The notes beneath the pieces were generated by a model. That model searched no databases. It saw only the letters and a list, made by a program, of their open reading frames with translations, and was not told the DNA's origin. This document shows, one piece after another, positions 7,201 through 15,628 of a DNA stretch of 36,749 nt. The DNA comes from Cyanobacteriota bacterium (GTDB lineage: Bacteria > Cyanobacteriota > Cyanobacteriia > Pseudanabaenales > Pseudanabaenaceae), in contig JANXUJ010000174.1 of assembly GCA_025356295.1 (NCBI GenBank), positions 1 to 36,749 of the forward strand, given 5' to 3'. Positions within the stretch are counted from its first letter, which is position 1. Each line of letters begins with the position of its first letter. The position numbers were made by a program, and so were the translations under genes.

Positions 7201-8364
7201 GTGGACATTCAAATTGGGCGCGGTAAAACTGCACGCAGAGCCTATGGCATTGACGAAATTGCATTAGTACCAGGCGGCAAAACCCTCGATCCCAACGTTG
7301 CCGATACATTTTGGGAAATAGGGGGGATTCGCCGCGAAATTCCGATCATTGCCAGCGCCATGGATGGCGTTATCGATGTCGATATGGCAGTCAAGCTATC
7401 GGAATTAGGCGCATTAGGCGTAATTAACCTTGATGGCATCCAAACTCGGTATGACGATCCCACTCCGATCTTAGAAAAAATTGCCGCTGTCGGCGTTACT
7501 GAGTTTGTTTCGCTCATGCAAGAACTCTATGCCGAACCCGTCAAACTAGAACTAATCCAAAAACGCATCCGTGAAATCAAAGAAAAAGGCGGCATCGCTT
7601 GTGCTAGCAGCATTCCTGTCAACGCTTTCAAATATGGCTTGATTGCTGCCGAAGCAGGCTGTGACCTGTTTTTCTTACAATCCACCGTTGTCTCTACCAC
7701 CCACATCGCCGCCGCAGGATTAGTCTCCCTCGATCTCGCAAAATTTTGTCGAGACATGCCAATCCCCGTACTCATGGGCAATTGCGTCACCTACGATGTC
7801 ACCCTAGAGCTTCTCAAAGCTGGAGCCGCAGGTGTATTGGTCGGGATTGGACCTGGAGCCGCTTGCACATCTAGAGGCGTATTAGGTGTGGGTATTCCCC
7901 AAGCGACTGCTGTTGCTGACTGTGCAGCAGCCCGCGAAGACTTTTTTAAGGAGACGGGTAAATATATTCCGATCATTGCTGATGGTGGCTTAATTACAGG
8001 TGGCGATATCTGTAAAGCGATCGCCTGTGGTGCAGATGCCGTGATGATTGGCTCACCCTTTGCCAGAGCTAAAGAATCTCCAGGGGGAGGCTTTCACTGG
8101 GGTATGGCAACACCTAGCCCCGTATTGCCACGCGGAACAAGAATCAAAGTTGGGACAACAGGTTCGCTAGAACAAATTTTGCGTGGTCCAGCTGGGCTTG
8201 ACGATGGTACACACAATTTACTGGGCGCACTCAAGACCAGTATGGGAACACTCGGAGCCGCGAATCTTCGAGAAATGCAACAGGTTGAAGTGGTAATTGC
8301 ACCTTCGTTATTAACTGAAGGAAAGGTTTATCAAAAAGCACAGCAACTTGGCATGGGCAAATAA
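7201..8364 (+). CDS. guaB3: GuaB3-type IMP dehydrogenase family protein
   Basis: 387 aa, TIM-barrel IMPDH fold without the CBS domain pair of canonical GuaB (about 490 aa). Recognised by MDIQIGRGKTARRAYGIDEIALVPG at the start, IIASAMDGV, the catalytic loop GPGAACTSRGVLGVG (Cys222), ADGGLITGGDICKAIACGADAVMIGSPFARA, and the long C-terminal region with GTRIKVGTTGSLEQILRGPA. This is the cyanobacterial/actinobacterial GuaB3 group. The retained catalytic cysteine supports IMP to XMP oxidation in guanine nucleotide synthesis. Start is GTG 7201 with AGAGAG upstream. A clear terminator follows. Confidence 0.9.
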   Translation: MDIQIGRGKTARRAYGIDEIALVPGGKTLDPNVADTFWEIGGIRREIPIIASAMDGVIDVDMAVKLSELGALGVINLDGIQTRYDDPTPILEKIAAVGVTEFVSLMQELYAEPVKLELIQKRIREIKEKGGIACASSIPVNAFKYGLIAAEAGCDLFFLQSTVVSTTHIAAAGLVSLDLAKFCRDMPIPVLMGNCVTYDVTLELLKAGAAGVLVGIGPGAACTSRGVLGVGIPQATAVADCAAAREDFFKETGKYIPIIADGGLITGGDICKAIACGADAVMIGSPFARAKESPGGGFHWGMATPSPVLPRGTRIKVGTTGSLEQILRGPAGLDDGTHNLLGALKTSMGTLGAANLREMQQVEVVIAPSLLTEGKVYQKAQQLGMGK

Positions 8365-8371
8365 TCAAGTT

Positions 8372-8403
8372 AAAAGGCTCGCAAAGCGAGCCTTTTTTAT
8401 TTT
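8372..8403 (+). terminator. Intrinsic terminator of guaB3
   Basis: An 11-bp perfect stem, AAAAGGCTCGC (8372-8382) / GCGAGCCTTTT (8386-8396), with an AAA loop followed by a T-rich run. It lies 8 bp after the guaB3 stop. Confidence 0.9.
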
Positions 8404-8470
8404 TTAATCTTTTAATCATTGTGCGTATTATGGCGATTGTTATACTTGAAATTACATATGGCAAAAACAT

Positions 8471-8845
8471 ATGGCAAAAATCTTACTGGTAGAAGACAAT
8501 GAAATGAATCGCGATATGTTATCGCGAAGATTGATGCGTAAGGGCTTTGAAGTTATAGTTGCAGTTGACGGAGCCGCAGGAGTAACCACCGCCGAGGCGG
8601 AATTACCTGACTTAATCGTGATGGATATGAGTTTGCCAATTTTAGATGGATGGGCTGCTACAAAACGCTTGAAGCAAATAACTGCGACTCGCGATATTCC
8701 GATTATCGGTTGTTCGGCTCATGCAATGGTCGGCGATCGCGAAAGAGGTATCGAAGCAGGGTGTGATGACTACGATACTAAGCCAATTGAATTTGTGCGA
8801 CTATTAGGAAAAATTGAGAAGCTATTAAAAATCAAAAAAGCATGA
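8471..8845 (+). CDS. Stand-alone response regulator receiver (CheY-like)
   Basis: A 124-aa single REC domain: acidic pair E8-D9, phosphoacceptor D52 (VMDMSLP), Ser at the Thr switch position (S82) and Lys104 (DTKP). There is no output domain, so it probably acts by protein contact or as a phosphorelay step. Its stop overlaps the start of the diguanylate cyclase (ATGA at 8842-8845), so the two are translationally coupled. The region before the ATG shows a short duplicated ATATGGCAAAAA; the first copy's ATG (8458) is out of frame. No clear ribosome binding site was found. No histidine kinase is adjacent. Confidence 0.92.
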   Translation: MAKILLVEDNEMNRDMLSRRLMRKGFEVIVAVDGAAGVTTAEAELPDLIVMDMSLPILDGWAATKRLKQITATRDIPIIGCSAHAMVGDRERGIEAGCDDYDTKPIEFVRLLGKIEKLLKIKKA

Positions 8846-9864
8846 CAGACCTTAACCAATCAAGTTTATTAATTGTTGATGACGATAAAATGAATCGTGA
8901 GATTTTGCATCGACATCTAAAAAACTTAGGTTATACAAATATTGCTTTGGCGGAAAGTGCCAAAGCAGGGTTAGAAATAATTAGCTCGCAAACTATAGAT
9001 TTGATCTTGCTAGATATGATGATGCCAGTCATGAATGGATTAGAGATGCTGGACTATCTCAAAGCCAATATAGAATGGCGAATTATTCCTGTAATTATTA
9101 TTTCAGCACTAGATGAGAAAGAGATGATGCTTTCTTGTATTGAAAAAGGCGCAGAAGACTATCTGATCAAACCCTACGATCGCGTCTTGCTCAATGCGAG
9201 AGTGAGCGCTTGTCTTGACAAAAAGATGCTGCACGATCACGAAGTCTTAAACAAACAAAAACTGGAAGCAGCTTATAAAGAGTTAGCGGTGGCATATTAT
9301 GAACTAGAGATTATTAAAAATGAATTAGACGCACTGTCGCATCGAGATGGATTAACTGGTGTCGCCAATCGCCGTTATTTTGATACAGTTTTAGAAAGAG
9401 AATGGAATGCTGCGAAAAGAGAGAAGAAATCTTTATCCCTAATATTATTTGATATTGACTATTTCAAAAAATATAATGACACCTATGGACATCTGGCAGG
9501 AGATGACTGTTTATGCCAAATAGCGATCGTGGCTTCGCAAGTAATCAAACGCCCAAGAGATACATTAGCAAGATATGGTGGCGAAGAATTTGCCGTGATC
9601 TTACCCGATACTAATCCGTTAGGAGCAAGCATTTGTGCAGAAAGGATTCGCTATGAAATAGAGAACCTTAATATTAGTCATATATCTTCCAAGATAAATC
9701 CCTATGTCACTGCTAGCTTAGGGATATCAACTATTAGCTTTCATCTAGCCCTGCATCAAGAAAATGCGATCGCGCAACAATTAATTAAAGAAGCCGACCT
9801 AGCACTCTACCAAGCAAAAAGAGAAGGCAGAAATTGCGTTAAAGTCTGGTCAAGTAACGAGTAA
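8842..9864 (+). CDS. REC-GGDEF diguanylate cyclase response regulator
   Basis: 340 aa. The N-terminal REC domain has acidic residues VDDD, phosphoacceptor D58 and K110. A helical linker (about 128-165) leads to a GGDEF domain with DGLTGVANRRYFD, FDIDYFKKYND and the active-site GGEEF at 246-250. The inhibitory site RxxD (RPRD, 237-240) sits five residues before GGEEF, so product feedback inhibition is expected. It should make c-di-GMP from two GTP when phosphorylated or dimerised. It is coupled by a 4-bp overlap to the single-domain receiver and followed by another REC protein. The first of three ACGAGTAATAA repeats contains its stop codon. Confidence 0.95.
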   Translation: MTDLNQSSLLIVDDDKMNREILHRHLKNLGYTNIALAESAKAGLEIISSQTIDLILLDMMMPVMNGLEMLDYLKANIEWRIIPVIIISALDEKEMMLSCIEKGAEDYLIKPYDRVLLNARVSACLDKKMLHDHEVLNKQKLEAAYKELAVAYYELEIIKNELDALSHRDGLTGVANRRYFDTVLEREWNAAKREKKSLSLILFDIDYFKKYNDTYGHLAGDDCLCQIAIVASQVIKRPRDTLARYGGEEFAVILPDTNPLGASICAERIRYEIENLNISHISSKINPYVTASLGISTISFHLALHQENAIAQQLIKEADLALYQAKREGRNCVKVWSSNE

Positions 9865-9898
9865 TAAAAACGAGTAATAATAAATAAACGAGTAATAA
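9857..9898 (+). repeat. Three copies of ACGAGTAATAA between two regulator genes
   Basis: Copies at 9857-9867, 9870-9880 and 9888-9898 are identical over 11 bp. The first carries the TAA stop of the diguanylate cyclase; the last ends two bases before the GTG start of the next gene. They fill almost the whole 36-bp gap. Confidence 0.8.
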
Positions 9899-9900
9899 CA

Positions 9901-10593
9901 GTGGGAATCGCAAATTTTCAAGTACTGATTGTTGATGACAATGAAATAAATCGAGATATGTTAGTACGTCGCTTGCGTAGAAAAGATTTTGATTTGTCAA
10001 TGGCAGTTAATGGACGTGAAGCTCTATCGATGATTCAGACAAATCTCTATGACTTGATCTTGCTAGATATTATGATGCCTGAAGTAGATGGATACACGGT
10101 TTTAAAATATTTAAAAGAAGATTCAAGACTGTGTAATATTCCCGTAATCATGATTTCTGCTCTCGAAGAAATGAATAGCGTTATGCAATGTATGGAGATC
10201 GGAGCCGATGACTATCTAACTAAACCTTTTGATCCAAATCTGCTAAAAGCAGCCGTTAATCGATGTTTGTCCAATAAGAGACAGCTTTCTACTCCACCCA
10301 CGAGTTTATACTCCAAAAAGCCTTCATTATCTAATACTCTATCGGACGATACTGTAAATCATAAGTTACCCGAAGATACAACTCGCGGTACTTCAGTTAA
10401 TTTACTGACTCTTGATGAAGCGGTCCATCGAATTATGCAGACAGGTGCAATCAGTCGCAAAGGCTACCTATATTTTAGTAAAGCAATTTTTAATACTTTG
10501 TTTGAGAATTCAGGTTTGAGTGATCAGGAAATTTATCAAATTTTTTCAGTTTTCGATGCAATTCAAGCAGGTCAAATCAAGGTGATTGATTAA
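9901..10593 (+). CDS. Response regulator with a short uncharacterised C-terminal domain
   Basis: 230 aa. Residues 5-125 are a complete REC domain (VDDNE, phosphoacceptor D56, K108 in LTKPF). A Ser/Thr/Pro-rich linker (about 130-165) joins a C-terminal segment of about 65 residues, with the pattern LDEAVHRIMQ...ISRKGYLYFSKAIF...LSDQEIYQIFSVFDAIQAGQIKV. I believe this small helical module recurs in cyanobacterial signalling proteins, but I cannot name it. Start is GTG 9901 without a visible ribosome binding site; translation may depend on the gene in front. It is the third member of the REC / REC-GGDEF / REC-X set. Confidence 0.88.
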   Translation: MGIANFQVLIVDDNEINRDMLVRRLRRKDFDLSMAVNGREALSMIQTNLYDLILLDIMMPEVDGYTVLKYLKEDSRLCNIPVIMISALEEMNSVMQCMEIGADDYLTKPFDPNLLKAAVNRCLSNKRQLSTPPTSLYSKKPSLSNTLSDDTVNHKLPEDTTRGTSVNLLTLDEAVHRIMQTGAISRKGYLYFSKAIFNTLFENSGLSDQEIYQIFSVFDAIQAGQIKVID

Positions 10594-10610
10594 GCTGGTT
10601 TATTAAAAAT

Positions 10611-10643
10611 ATTCGGCAATGTATTAATTCGGCAATGTATTAA
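10611..10643 (+). repeat. Perfect 16-bp tandem duplication before a terminator
   Basis: TTCGGCAATGTATTAA occurs at 10612-10627 and again at 10628-10643 without a gap. The second copy supplies the left arm of the adjoining hairpin, so the first copy is a duplicated stem half. Confidence 0.85.
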
Positions 10644-10683
10644 TAAGGAGAGCAAAGCGCCCCTTATTAATACATTATTTTTT
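10634..10683. terminator. Terminator between the REC gene and argD (convergent)
   Basis: A 15-bp perfect stem (10634-10648 / 10662-10676) followed by a run of seven T (10677-10683). It ends transcription of the regulator trio and may also serve argD from the other side. Confidence 0.85.
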
Positions 10684-10695
10684 AAACATTACTTT

Positions 10696-11961
10696 TTAAG
10701 ATTCAAAACAGGCGATCGCTTGTTCGACAATATCTAAAGCTTGCGTGATCTCTGTAGCGGAGACGATCAAAGGTGGTACAAAGCGGACGACTTTGACACC
10801 CGCAGGTACGAGCAATAAACCACGCTCAATTCCTGCGGCGACCACATCACGCGCTTGGATATTACTGGATTCTTGTAATACTAAGCCATCGATCAAGCCC
10901 CAGCCGCGTACCGAGGCGAGATGCTGGGGATAGCGATCGCATAGAGATTGCAGCCCAGTTCTTAACTGTTGACCACGCTCCCGAGCATTGGCAATCAAAT
11001 TGTCATTTACCATCGTGTTGCAGACTGATAGTGCCACTGCACAAGCAAAAGGATTGCCGCCAAACGTACTAGCGTGATCACCTGGCTCAAACACATCGCA
11101 GGTCGCCTTACACATCATTGCACCGATGGGAATACCGCCACCTAAGCCCTTTGCCGAGGTGAAGATATCGGGCTGAATGCCAAGATTTTCATAACCCCAG
11201 AGCATTCCACTGCGTCCCATACCAACTTGGACTTCATCGATAATCAGCAAGATTTTTTTCTCGTCACAAATCTCACGAACACGCGCAAAATAAGCGCGAT
11301 CGCCGGGATTTACACCACCTTCACCTTGTAGAGGCTCAAGCATAATTGCACAGAGGCGACCTTCATACTTTTTGACCGCGACTTCGAGGGCGGCGATATC
11401 GTTGTAAGGAATGTAATCAAAACCTGATACGAGCGGTGCAAAATTTTTGTGATATTTCGGTTGACCTGTGGCAGTGACAGTGGCGAGAGTACGTCCATGG
11501 AAACTTGCATTAGCAGTCAAAATTAGAGGATCGGCGATGTTTAGCTTGGTGTGGGCATACTTACGCGCTAGTTTGATTGCGCCTTCATTTGCCTCAGCGC
11601 CAGAGTTACAAAAAAATGCTTTGTCAGCGCAAGAATTCTGTACTAGCCATTTAGCTAATTGACCTTGGGGGGCAAAATAAAATAAATTAGAAGCGTGATG
11701 CAAGGCTTGAATTTGTTCAGTTACAGCTTTTACCATGGCGGGATGTGCGTGTCCCAGCGTACAAGTCGCAATGCCAGCCACAAAATCTAGATATTCTTTG
11801 CCTGTGCTGTCCCAGACTCGGCAACCTGCGCCGCGTTCTAAAACGATCGCAAAACGGGCGTAGGTATTCATCACATATTCATTAAATTCCGCGATCGCAT
11901 CAGGTGACACCTGAGTAGTTGCTGGGACTTGAGATTGCACTTCTAGCGTAGTTGTGGACAT
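10696..11961 (-). CDS. argD: Acetylornithine aminotransferase
   Basis: A PLP-dependent class III aminotransferase of arginine synthesis (N-acetylglutamate semialdehyde to N-acetylornithine). Seen are RGAGCRVWDSTGKEYLDFVAGIATCTLGHAHP, the PLP phosphate-binding FFCNSGAEANEGAIKLARK, NASFHGRTLATVTATGQ, LIIDEVQVGMGRSG and the PLP lysine in TSAKGLGGGIPIGAM. I chose ATG 11961 (MSTTTLEVQ). An in-frame ATG at 12003 would add 14 residues that look non-native, but neither start has a ribosome binding site. Length 421 aa. It is divergent from the cyclase gene, so promoters share the gap 11962-12079. No other arg genes are nearby. Confidence 0.94.
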   Translation of the reverse strand: MSTTTLEVQSQVPATTQVSPDAIAEFNEYVMNTYARFAIVLERGAGCRVWDSTGKEYLDFVAGIATCTLGHAHPAMVKAVTEQIQALHHASNLFYFAPQGQLAKWLVQNSCADKAFFCNSGAEANEGAIKLARKYAHTKLNIADPLILTANASFHGRTLATVTATGQPKYHKNFAPLVSGFDYIPYNDIAALEVAVKKYEGRLCAIMLEPLQGEGGVNPGDRAYFARVREICDEKKILLIIDEVQVGMGRSGMLWGYENLGIQPDIFTSAKGLGGGIPIGAMMCKATCDVFEPGDHASTFGGNPFACAVALSVCNTMVNDNLIANARERGQQLRTGLQSLCDRYPQHLASVRGWGLIDGLVLQESSNIQARDVVAAGIERGLLLVPAGVKVVRFVPPLIVSATEITQALDIVEQAIACFES

Positions 11962-12079
11962 GGATAAAAATGGGATAATAGGTTTGATTTCATTATCAAT
12001 CATATGAGATTTTTAACAGTTACTTCTGTATTGGAATTAGCTAATTATGCTTTCTTCTCTACACTAATCCCCTAAAAAT

Positions 12080-13846
12080 ATGCCTTATATTATTCAAAAG
12101 TTTGGAACTCCCGATGAACGTGTTTGTGATCTACGACAGGGAATAAACACGATCGGGCGTGGATTAGATAATAGTATTGTGGTTGAAGATGATGCTCGTA
12201 GCCTATCGCGTCACCATGCTGAAATTGAGTTGACAGATAAAGGAATATTTGTGAGTGATCTCAATAGCAGTAATGGAACATTTGTCAATCAAAGCAAAAT
12301 TATTCACCAAAAGCTAAAGCTAAATAATGGCGATCTGGTGCAGTTTGGGAGTGTTTTATTTCGATTAGTTGATGAATTCACTGTTTCCAGTTCGGGTTCA
12401 CATCCTGTCGCTACAGTGCCTCATCAAATTTTAAATCCATTAAGTCCATCGATTTTAATACGAGTTTCTCCAGAAAAATCTCGCGTGAATATGCAAGATT
12501 TATTACAGCCACCGAAGCGATCGCCCCAAGGATCATCGCCACAACGATCAGTGTTGCTGATTCCTGATACTGATCAGTCACAGCGTGCATCAGCAAAGTT
12601 ACGCGTTTTACTCGAAGTCAGCCAAGAACTAGCTTCTCCAGAGACTTATTCCGCTTTACCTGAAAAGATTTTAGAATTATTGTTCAAAATCATGTTGGTT
12701 GATCGCGCTGTATTATTGCTGGTTGATGAGAAGACAGGGCAGCTAGAACCAAAAGCTTATAAATTTAGTAATCCAAACTCGACCGCAGATTTTGATTTTT
12801 ATAGTCGAAAAATCACGAATTTTGTGTTGGATCAAGGTGATGCAATTATTAGTGACGACACTTCTGTTGATGATCGTTTTGATAGTTCCCAATCAATCAT
12901 TAGGCAATCGATCCAAGCAGCAATGTGTACTCCGTTAAAACCAAGAGATCAAGCGATCGGGGTTTTATATGTTGATAATCTATCTCACGGTCACGCTTAT
13001 CAAAAGGAAGATTTAGAATTTTTGAGCAGTCTTGCTAATCAAGCTGCGATCGCGATCGAAAATGCTAATCTCTATCGCAACATGAAATCAGAAACAATTC
13101 GCCGTACCAAACTAGAGCGGTTTTTTCCAGCAGCAGTCAGTCAGAAGATTGAAGAAGGTTGGGACTTAAATCGAATTGTTGAAACAGAAGTGACGGCACT
13201 ATTCTCTGACATTAGTGGCTTCACTGAAATGACTTCACAAATGCAGCCGCGTAAAGTTCTAGAATTTCTTAATGAATATTTTAAGGTGATGGTCGAAAAT
13301 ATTGTTTTCCCATTTGGTGGCACATTAGAGAAGTACATTGCCGATGCTCTACTAGCTGTATGGGGTTCGCCTTATCAAAAAGAAGATGATGCGATTATGG
13401 CAGTCAAGGCAGCGATCGCGATGCAATGGGCGATGAGCGAGTTAAATGAAGAATGGGCTAAACAAGGACGTGATCTGCAAATCCATATCCATATTGGTTT
13501 AAATACGGGCATGGTCGCCGCAGGTAATATTGGTTCTGAAAACTTGATTCAATACACGAATATTGGTGACACGATGAATGTCGCTAGCCGTATTTGCACA
13601 GCCGCTCAGGCTGGAGATATCTTTATCTCTGAGAGTACGATGACACACGTTTCCCAATTCAATTTACCTTTAGAGAGATTAGAGCCAATTAAGGTAAAAG
13701 GAAAAGAAGAGCCATTACAATTGTATCGAGTCCATTGGGAAAATATTGATGTTAAAGAGAGGATCAAACTGCTTGGTACTGAAGTAAAATCTAGTCATAC
13801 TCAGCCAAGTACGCTCCGACTAGATATAGAGACCCACACAGAATGA
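12080..13846 (+). CDS. FHA-GAF-class III adenylate cyclase
   Basis: 588 aa. An FHA domain (about 1-100; GR, SRHHAEI, NGTFVN phosphothreonine-binding residues) is followed by a Pro/Ser-rich linker, a GAF domain (about 170-330) and a class III cyclase catalytic domain (about 365-565). The catalytic domain shows both metal aspartates (FSDISGFTEM and EKYIADALLAVWG), the substrate-selecting Lys in that EKY motif, and NVASR with the transition-state Asn and Arg. Thr replaces the second base-selecting residue (YTNIGDTMN), the class IIIb pattern of bicarbonate-responsive adenylate cyclases such as CyaC, so cAMP is the expected product. The FHA suggests input from a Ser/Thr kinase. Its last 56 bp overlap the end of folC on the other strand. 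Confidence 0.93.
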   Translation: MPYIIQKFGTPDERVCDLRQGINTIGRGLDNSIVVEDDARSLSRHHAEIELTDKGIFVSDLNSSNGTFVNQSKIIHQKLKLNNGDLVQFGSVLFRLVDEFTVSSSGSHPVATVPHQILNPLSPSILIRVSPEKSRVNMQDLLQPPKRSPQGSSPQRSVLLIPDTDQSQRASAKLRVLLEVSQELASPETYSALPEKILELLFKIMLVDRAVLLLVDEKTGQLEPKAYKFSNPNSTADFDFYSRKITNFVLDQGDAIISDDTSVDDRFDSSQSIIRQSIQAAMCTPLKPRDQAIGVLYVDNLSHGHAYQKEDLEFLSSLANQAAIAIENANLYRNMKSETIRRTKLERFFPAAVSQKIEEGWDLNRIVETEVTALFSDISGFTEMTSQMQPRKVLEFLNEYFKVMVENIVFPFGGTLEKYIADALLAVWGSPYQKEDDAIMAVKAAIAMQWAMSELNEEWAKQGRDLQIHIHIGLNTGMVAAGNIGSENLIQYTNIGDTMNVASRICTAAQAGDIFISESTMTHVSQFNLPLERLEPIKVKGKEEPLQLYRVHWENIDVKERIKLLGTEVKSSHTQPSTLRLDIETHTE

Positions 13847-15155
13847 CGATATCATCTGAGTCTAATGAAGTATGAGTTTGCTTTCCCGCTTTCGGCGAAA
13901 AAACTTGAGAAGTACTATAGGCAGCTTCTAGTGCTGATTTTAAACTATCATAAGCCTGAGGTTTATTCTTAATCATGGGAGTGGCAAGTCTTGCTAAATC
14001 CTGTGCCGAAGTAGTGGCAGGATTGGGAACGGGTACTGGAAATAGTAAGTCATCATCATGCAAAAGTGCTTGCAGAATTCCAGATTGGTCTTTAGTATTG
14101 AGAATACCAATTATCCATCGTTTACGCTGATCAGGAAAATTCTCATCAACAAATTGCCTCAAGCATTTTGCTGCGGCGACATTATGCGCTCCATCAATCA
14201 AGATTTTGCAGATATTCCCATTTAAGTTAAATTCTATCCATTGCAGTCGTCCAGCCCATTGAGTGTTGGCTAGTCCTGCACGCAAGTCTTCGTCGCTAAT
14301 TTGCCAACCTTGAGTTTTTAATGATTGAACGGCGGCGATCGCGATCGCGGAATTAAGTAACTGATGTTTACCTAACAATGACAAAGGATATGCAAAACCT
14401 TGATAAATAGCTTCTGTATTACCTATATTTGTGTAATTATCTATGCGATTACTGGCGCGATCGCTAGCCCTAACCCAAGTCACAGGTGAGTCAGATTCGG
14501 CTACTTTTGCGCGGAAGACGGCGATCGCTTCGGGGTCATTTTCAGCAATGACGACATCACATTTGGGTTTAATGATGCCTGCTTTTTCAGCAGCGATCGC
14601 GGCTAAGGTATTACCCAATTGTTGACAATGATCTAGTGAAATTGATGTGATTGCACAAACTAGCGGGCGATCGCAGACATTGGTCGCATCTAATCTGCCA
14701 CCTAAGCCAGTCTCAATAATGGCAATATCGAGATTTTGCAATCTCTTCTGCTGCGCGAAATACCACCACATCGCCGCCGTAATTACTTCAAACTGCGTAG
14801 GAGGAAAATCAGGAGCGATCGCTTGATTAACCTGATCCAAAGCTGCTCGCAAATCCTGAACACTAATCCACTCGCCATTAATCGTGATTCGCTCTCGCCA
14901 GTTGAGTAAATGCGGCGAAGTGTAGCGCCCTACCCGATAACCCGCAGCTTGCAAGATCGATAGCAAAAAAGCACAAACAGAACCTTTTCCATTTGTGCCT
15001 GCAACATGAATTATAGAGATTTGTTGATGCGGGTTTCCTAAAGAATTAAGCAACTGTTGAATGCGTTCTAAACCCAAACAAATGCCAAACCTATCGAAGC
15101 TTGCTAGAAAATCTTCAGGAGATTGATCAAATTGCTTAATTAGCTTTGGAGACAT
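13791..15155 (-). CDS. folC: Bifunctional dihydrofolate/folylpolyglutamate synthase
   Basis: A 454-aa Mur-ligase-family enzyme that adds glutamate to dihydropteroate and folates, using ATP. Motifs: P-loop HVAGTNGKGSVCAFL (about 51-65), RYTSPHL (about 77-83), IETGLGGRLDATN and the later LIDGAHNVAAAKCL that binds the ligase Asp/His pair. It overlaps the convergent cyclase gene by 56 bp at its 3' end and the upstream SnoaL-like gene by 20 bp, suggesting cotranscription with the latter. A Lys/Ser/Thr-rich insertion near the C-terminus (around 400-430) is longer than I would expect. Confidence 0.94.
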   Translation of the reverse strand: MSPKLIKQFDQSPEDFLASFDRFGICLGLERIQQLLNSLGNPHQQISIIHVAGTNGKGSVCAFLLSILQAAGYRVGRYTSPHLLNWRERITINGEWISVQDLRAALDQVNQAIAPDFPPTQFEVITAAMWWYFAQQKRLQNLDIAIIETGLGGRLDATNVCDRPLVCAITSISLDHCQQLGNTLAAIAAEKAGIIKPKCDVVIAENDPEAIAVFRAKVAESDSPVTWVRASDRASNRIDNYTNIGNTEAIYQGFAYPLSLLGKHQLLNSAIAIAAVQSLKTQGWQISDEDLRAGLANTQWAGRLQWIEFNLNGNICKILIDGAHNVAAAKCLRQFVDENFPDQRKRWIIGILNTKDQSGILQALLHDDDLLFPVPVPNPATTSAQDLARLATPMIKNKPQAYDSLKSALEAAYSTSQVFSPKAGKQTHTSLDSDDIVILCGSLYLVGAYLAEYD

Positions 15156-15492
15156 GAACTTCTAGGGCGTAGATTTTGCCTTGGGCATCAACTTCGGCAA
15201 TATGTCTGCCTTGCATCGCAAATAATTCACCACTATCACGTTTGCCAGCGATCGCCCAAATAGCTTCTAGTCCATTCTCTGTCTTTCTGGTCGTCCAAAC
15301 TCGTTGCATACCCGAATAAACACCGAAAAATTTACGATACAGTTGAGCGATCGCATCTTTACCAACAACTTTGCGCGCCCCTGATGGTTGTACTTCAGCT
15401 TGTTCAGCAAATAGTTCAACTAATTCGTTAAAAGCCTGTTCGTCAGCATTAGCACGGTCAGAAAGTTCAAAATATTGGTCTAAAACTGTCAT
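15136..15492 (-). CDS. SnoaL/NTF2-like protein of unknown function
   Basis: 118 aa from ATG 15492 (MTVLDQYFELSDRANADEQAF). An in-frame start at 15522 would add ten residues of poor match. The pattern of an N-terminal helical segment, ELFAEQAEVQPSG, VGKDAIAQLYRKFF and alternating beta strands ending GKIYALEVHV is that of the NTF2-like cone fold (SnoaL-like, nuclear-transport-factor-2 superfamily). These bind small molecules or act as accessory domains; no substrate can be inferred. It overlaps folC by 20 bp and is presumably in one transcript with it. Confidence 0.75.
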   Translation of the reverse strand: MTVLDQYFELSDRANADEQAFNELVELFAEQAEVQPSGARKVVGKDAIAQLYRKFFGVYSGMQRVWTTRKTENGLEAIWAIAGKRDSGELFAMQGRHIAEVDAQGKIYALEVHVSKAN

Positions 15493-15579
15493 TTTTGTTT
15501 CTGCTATACAAATTGTGAACATATATTAAGCTGTGATTAGTAAACTTTGCCTCATCCTGTAGGGTCAAAGACTCAACCA

Positions 15580-15628
15580 AATCCCAAACCTATACCCTTT
15601 GCGGCGCGGAGAATATAGGTTTGGGATT
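15580..15628. repeat. 15-bp-stem inverted repeat upstream of the aldehyde dehydrogenase
   Basis: AATCCCAAACCTATA (15580-15594) and TATAGGTTTGGGATT (15614-15628) are perfect inverted copies enclosing a GCGGCGCGGAG loop. It stands alone in the 227-bp region between divergent genes and is followed by AT-rich sequence to ATG 15720. It looks like a dispersed REP-type hairpin or a leader structure. No T-run follows. Confidence 0.65.
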
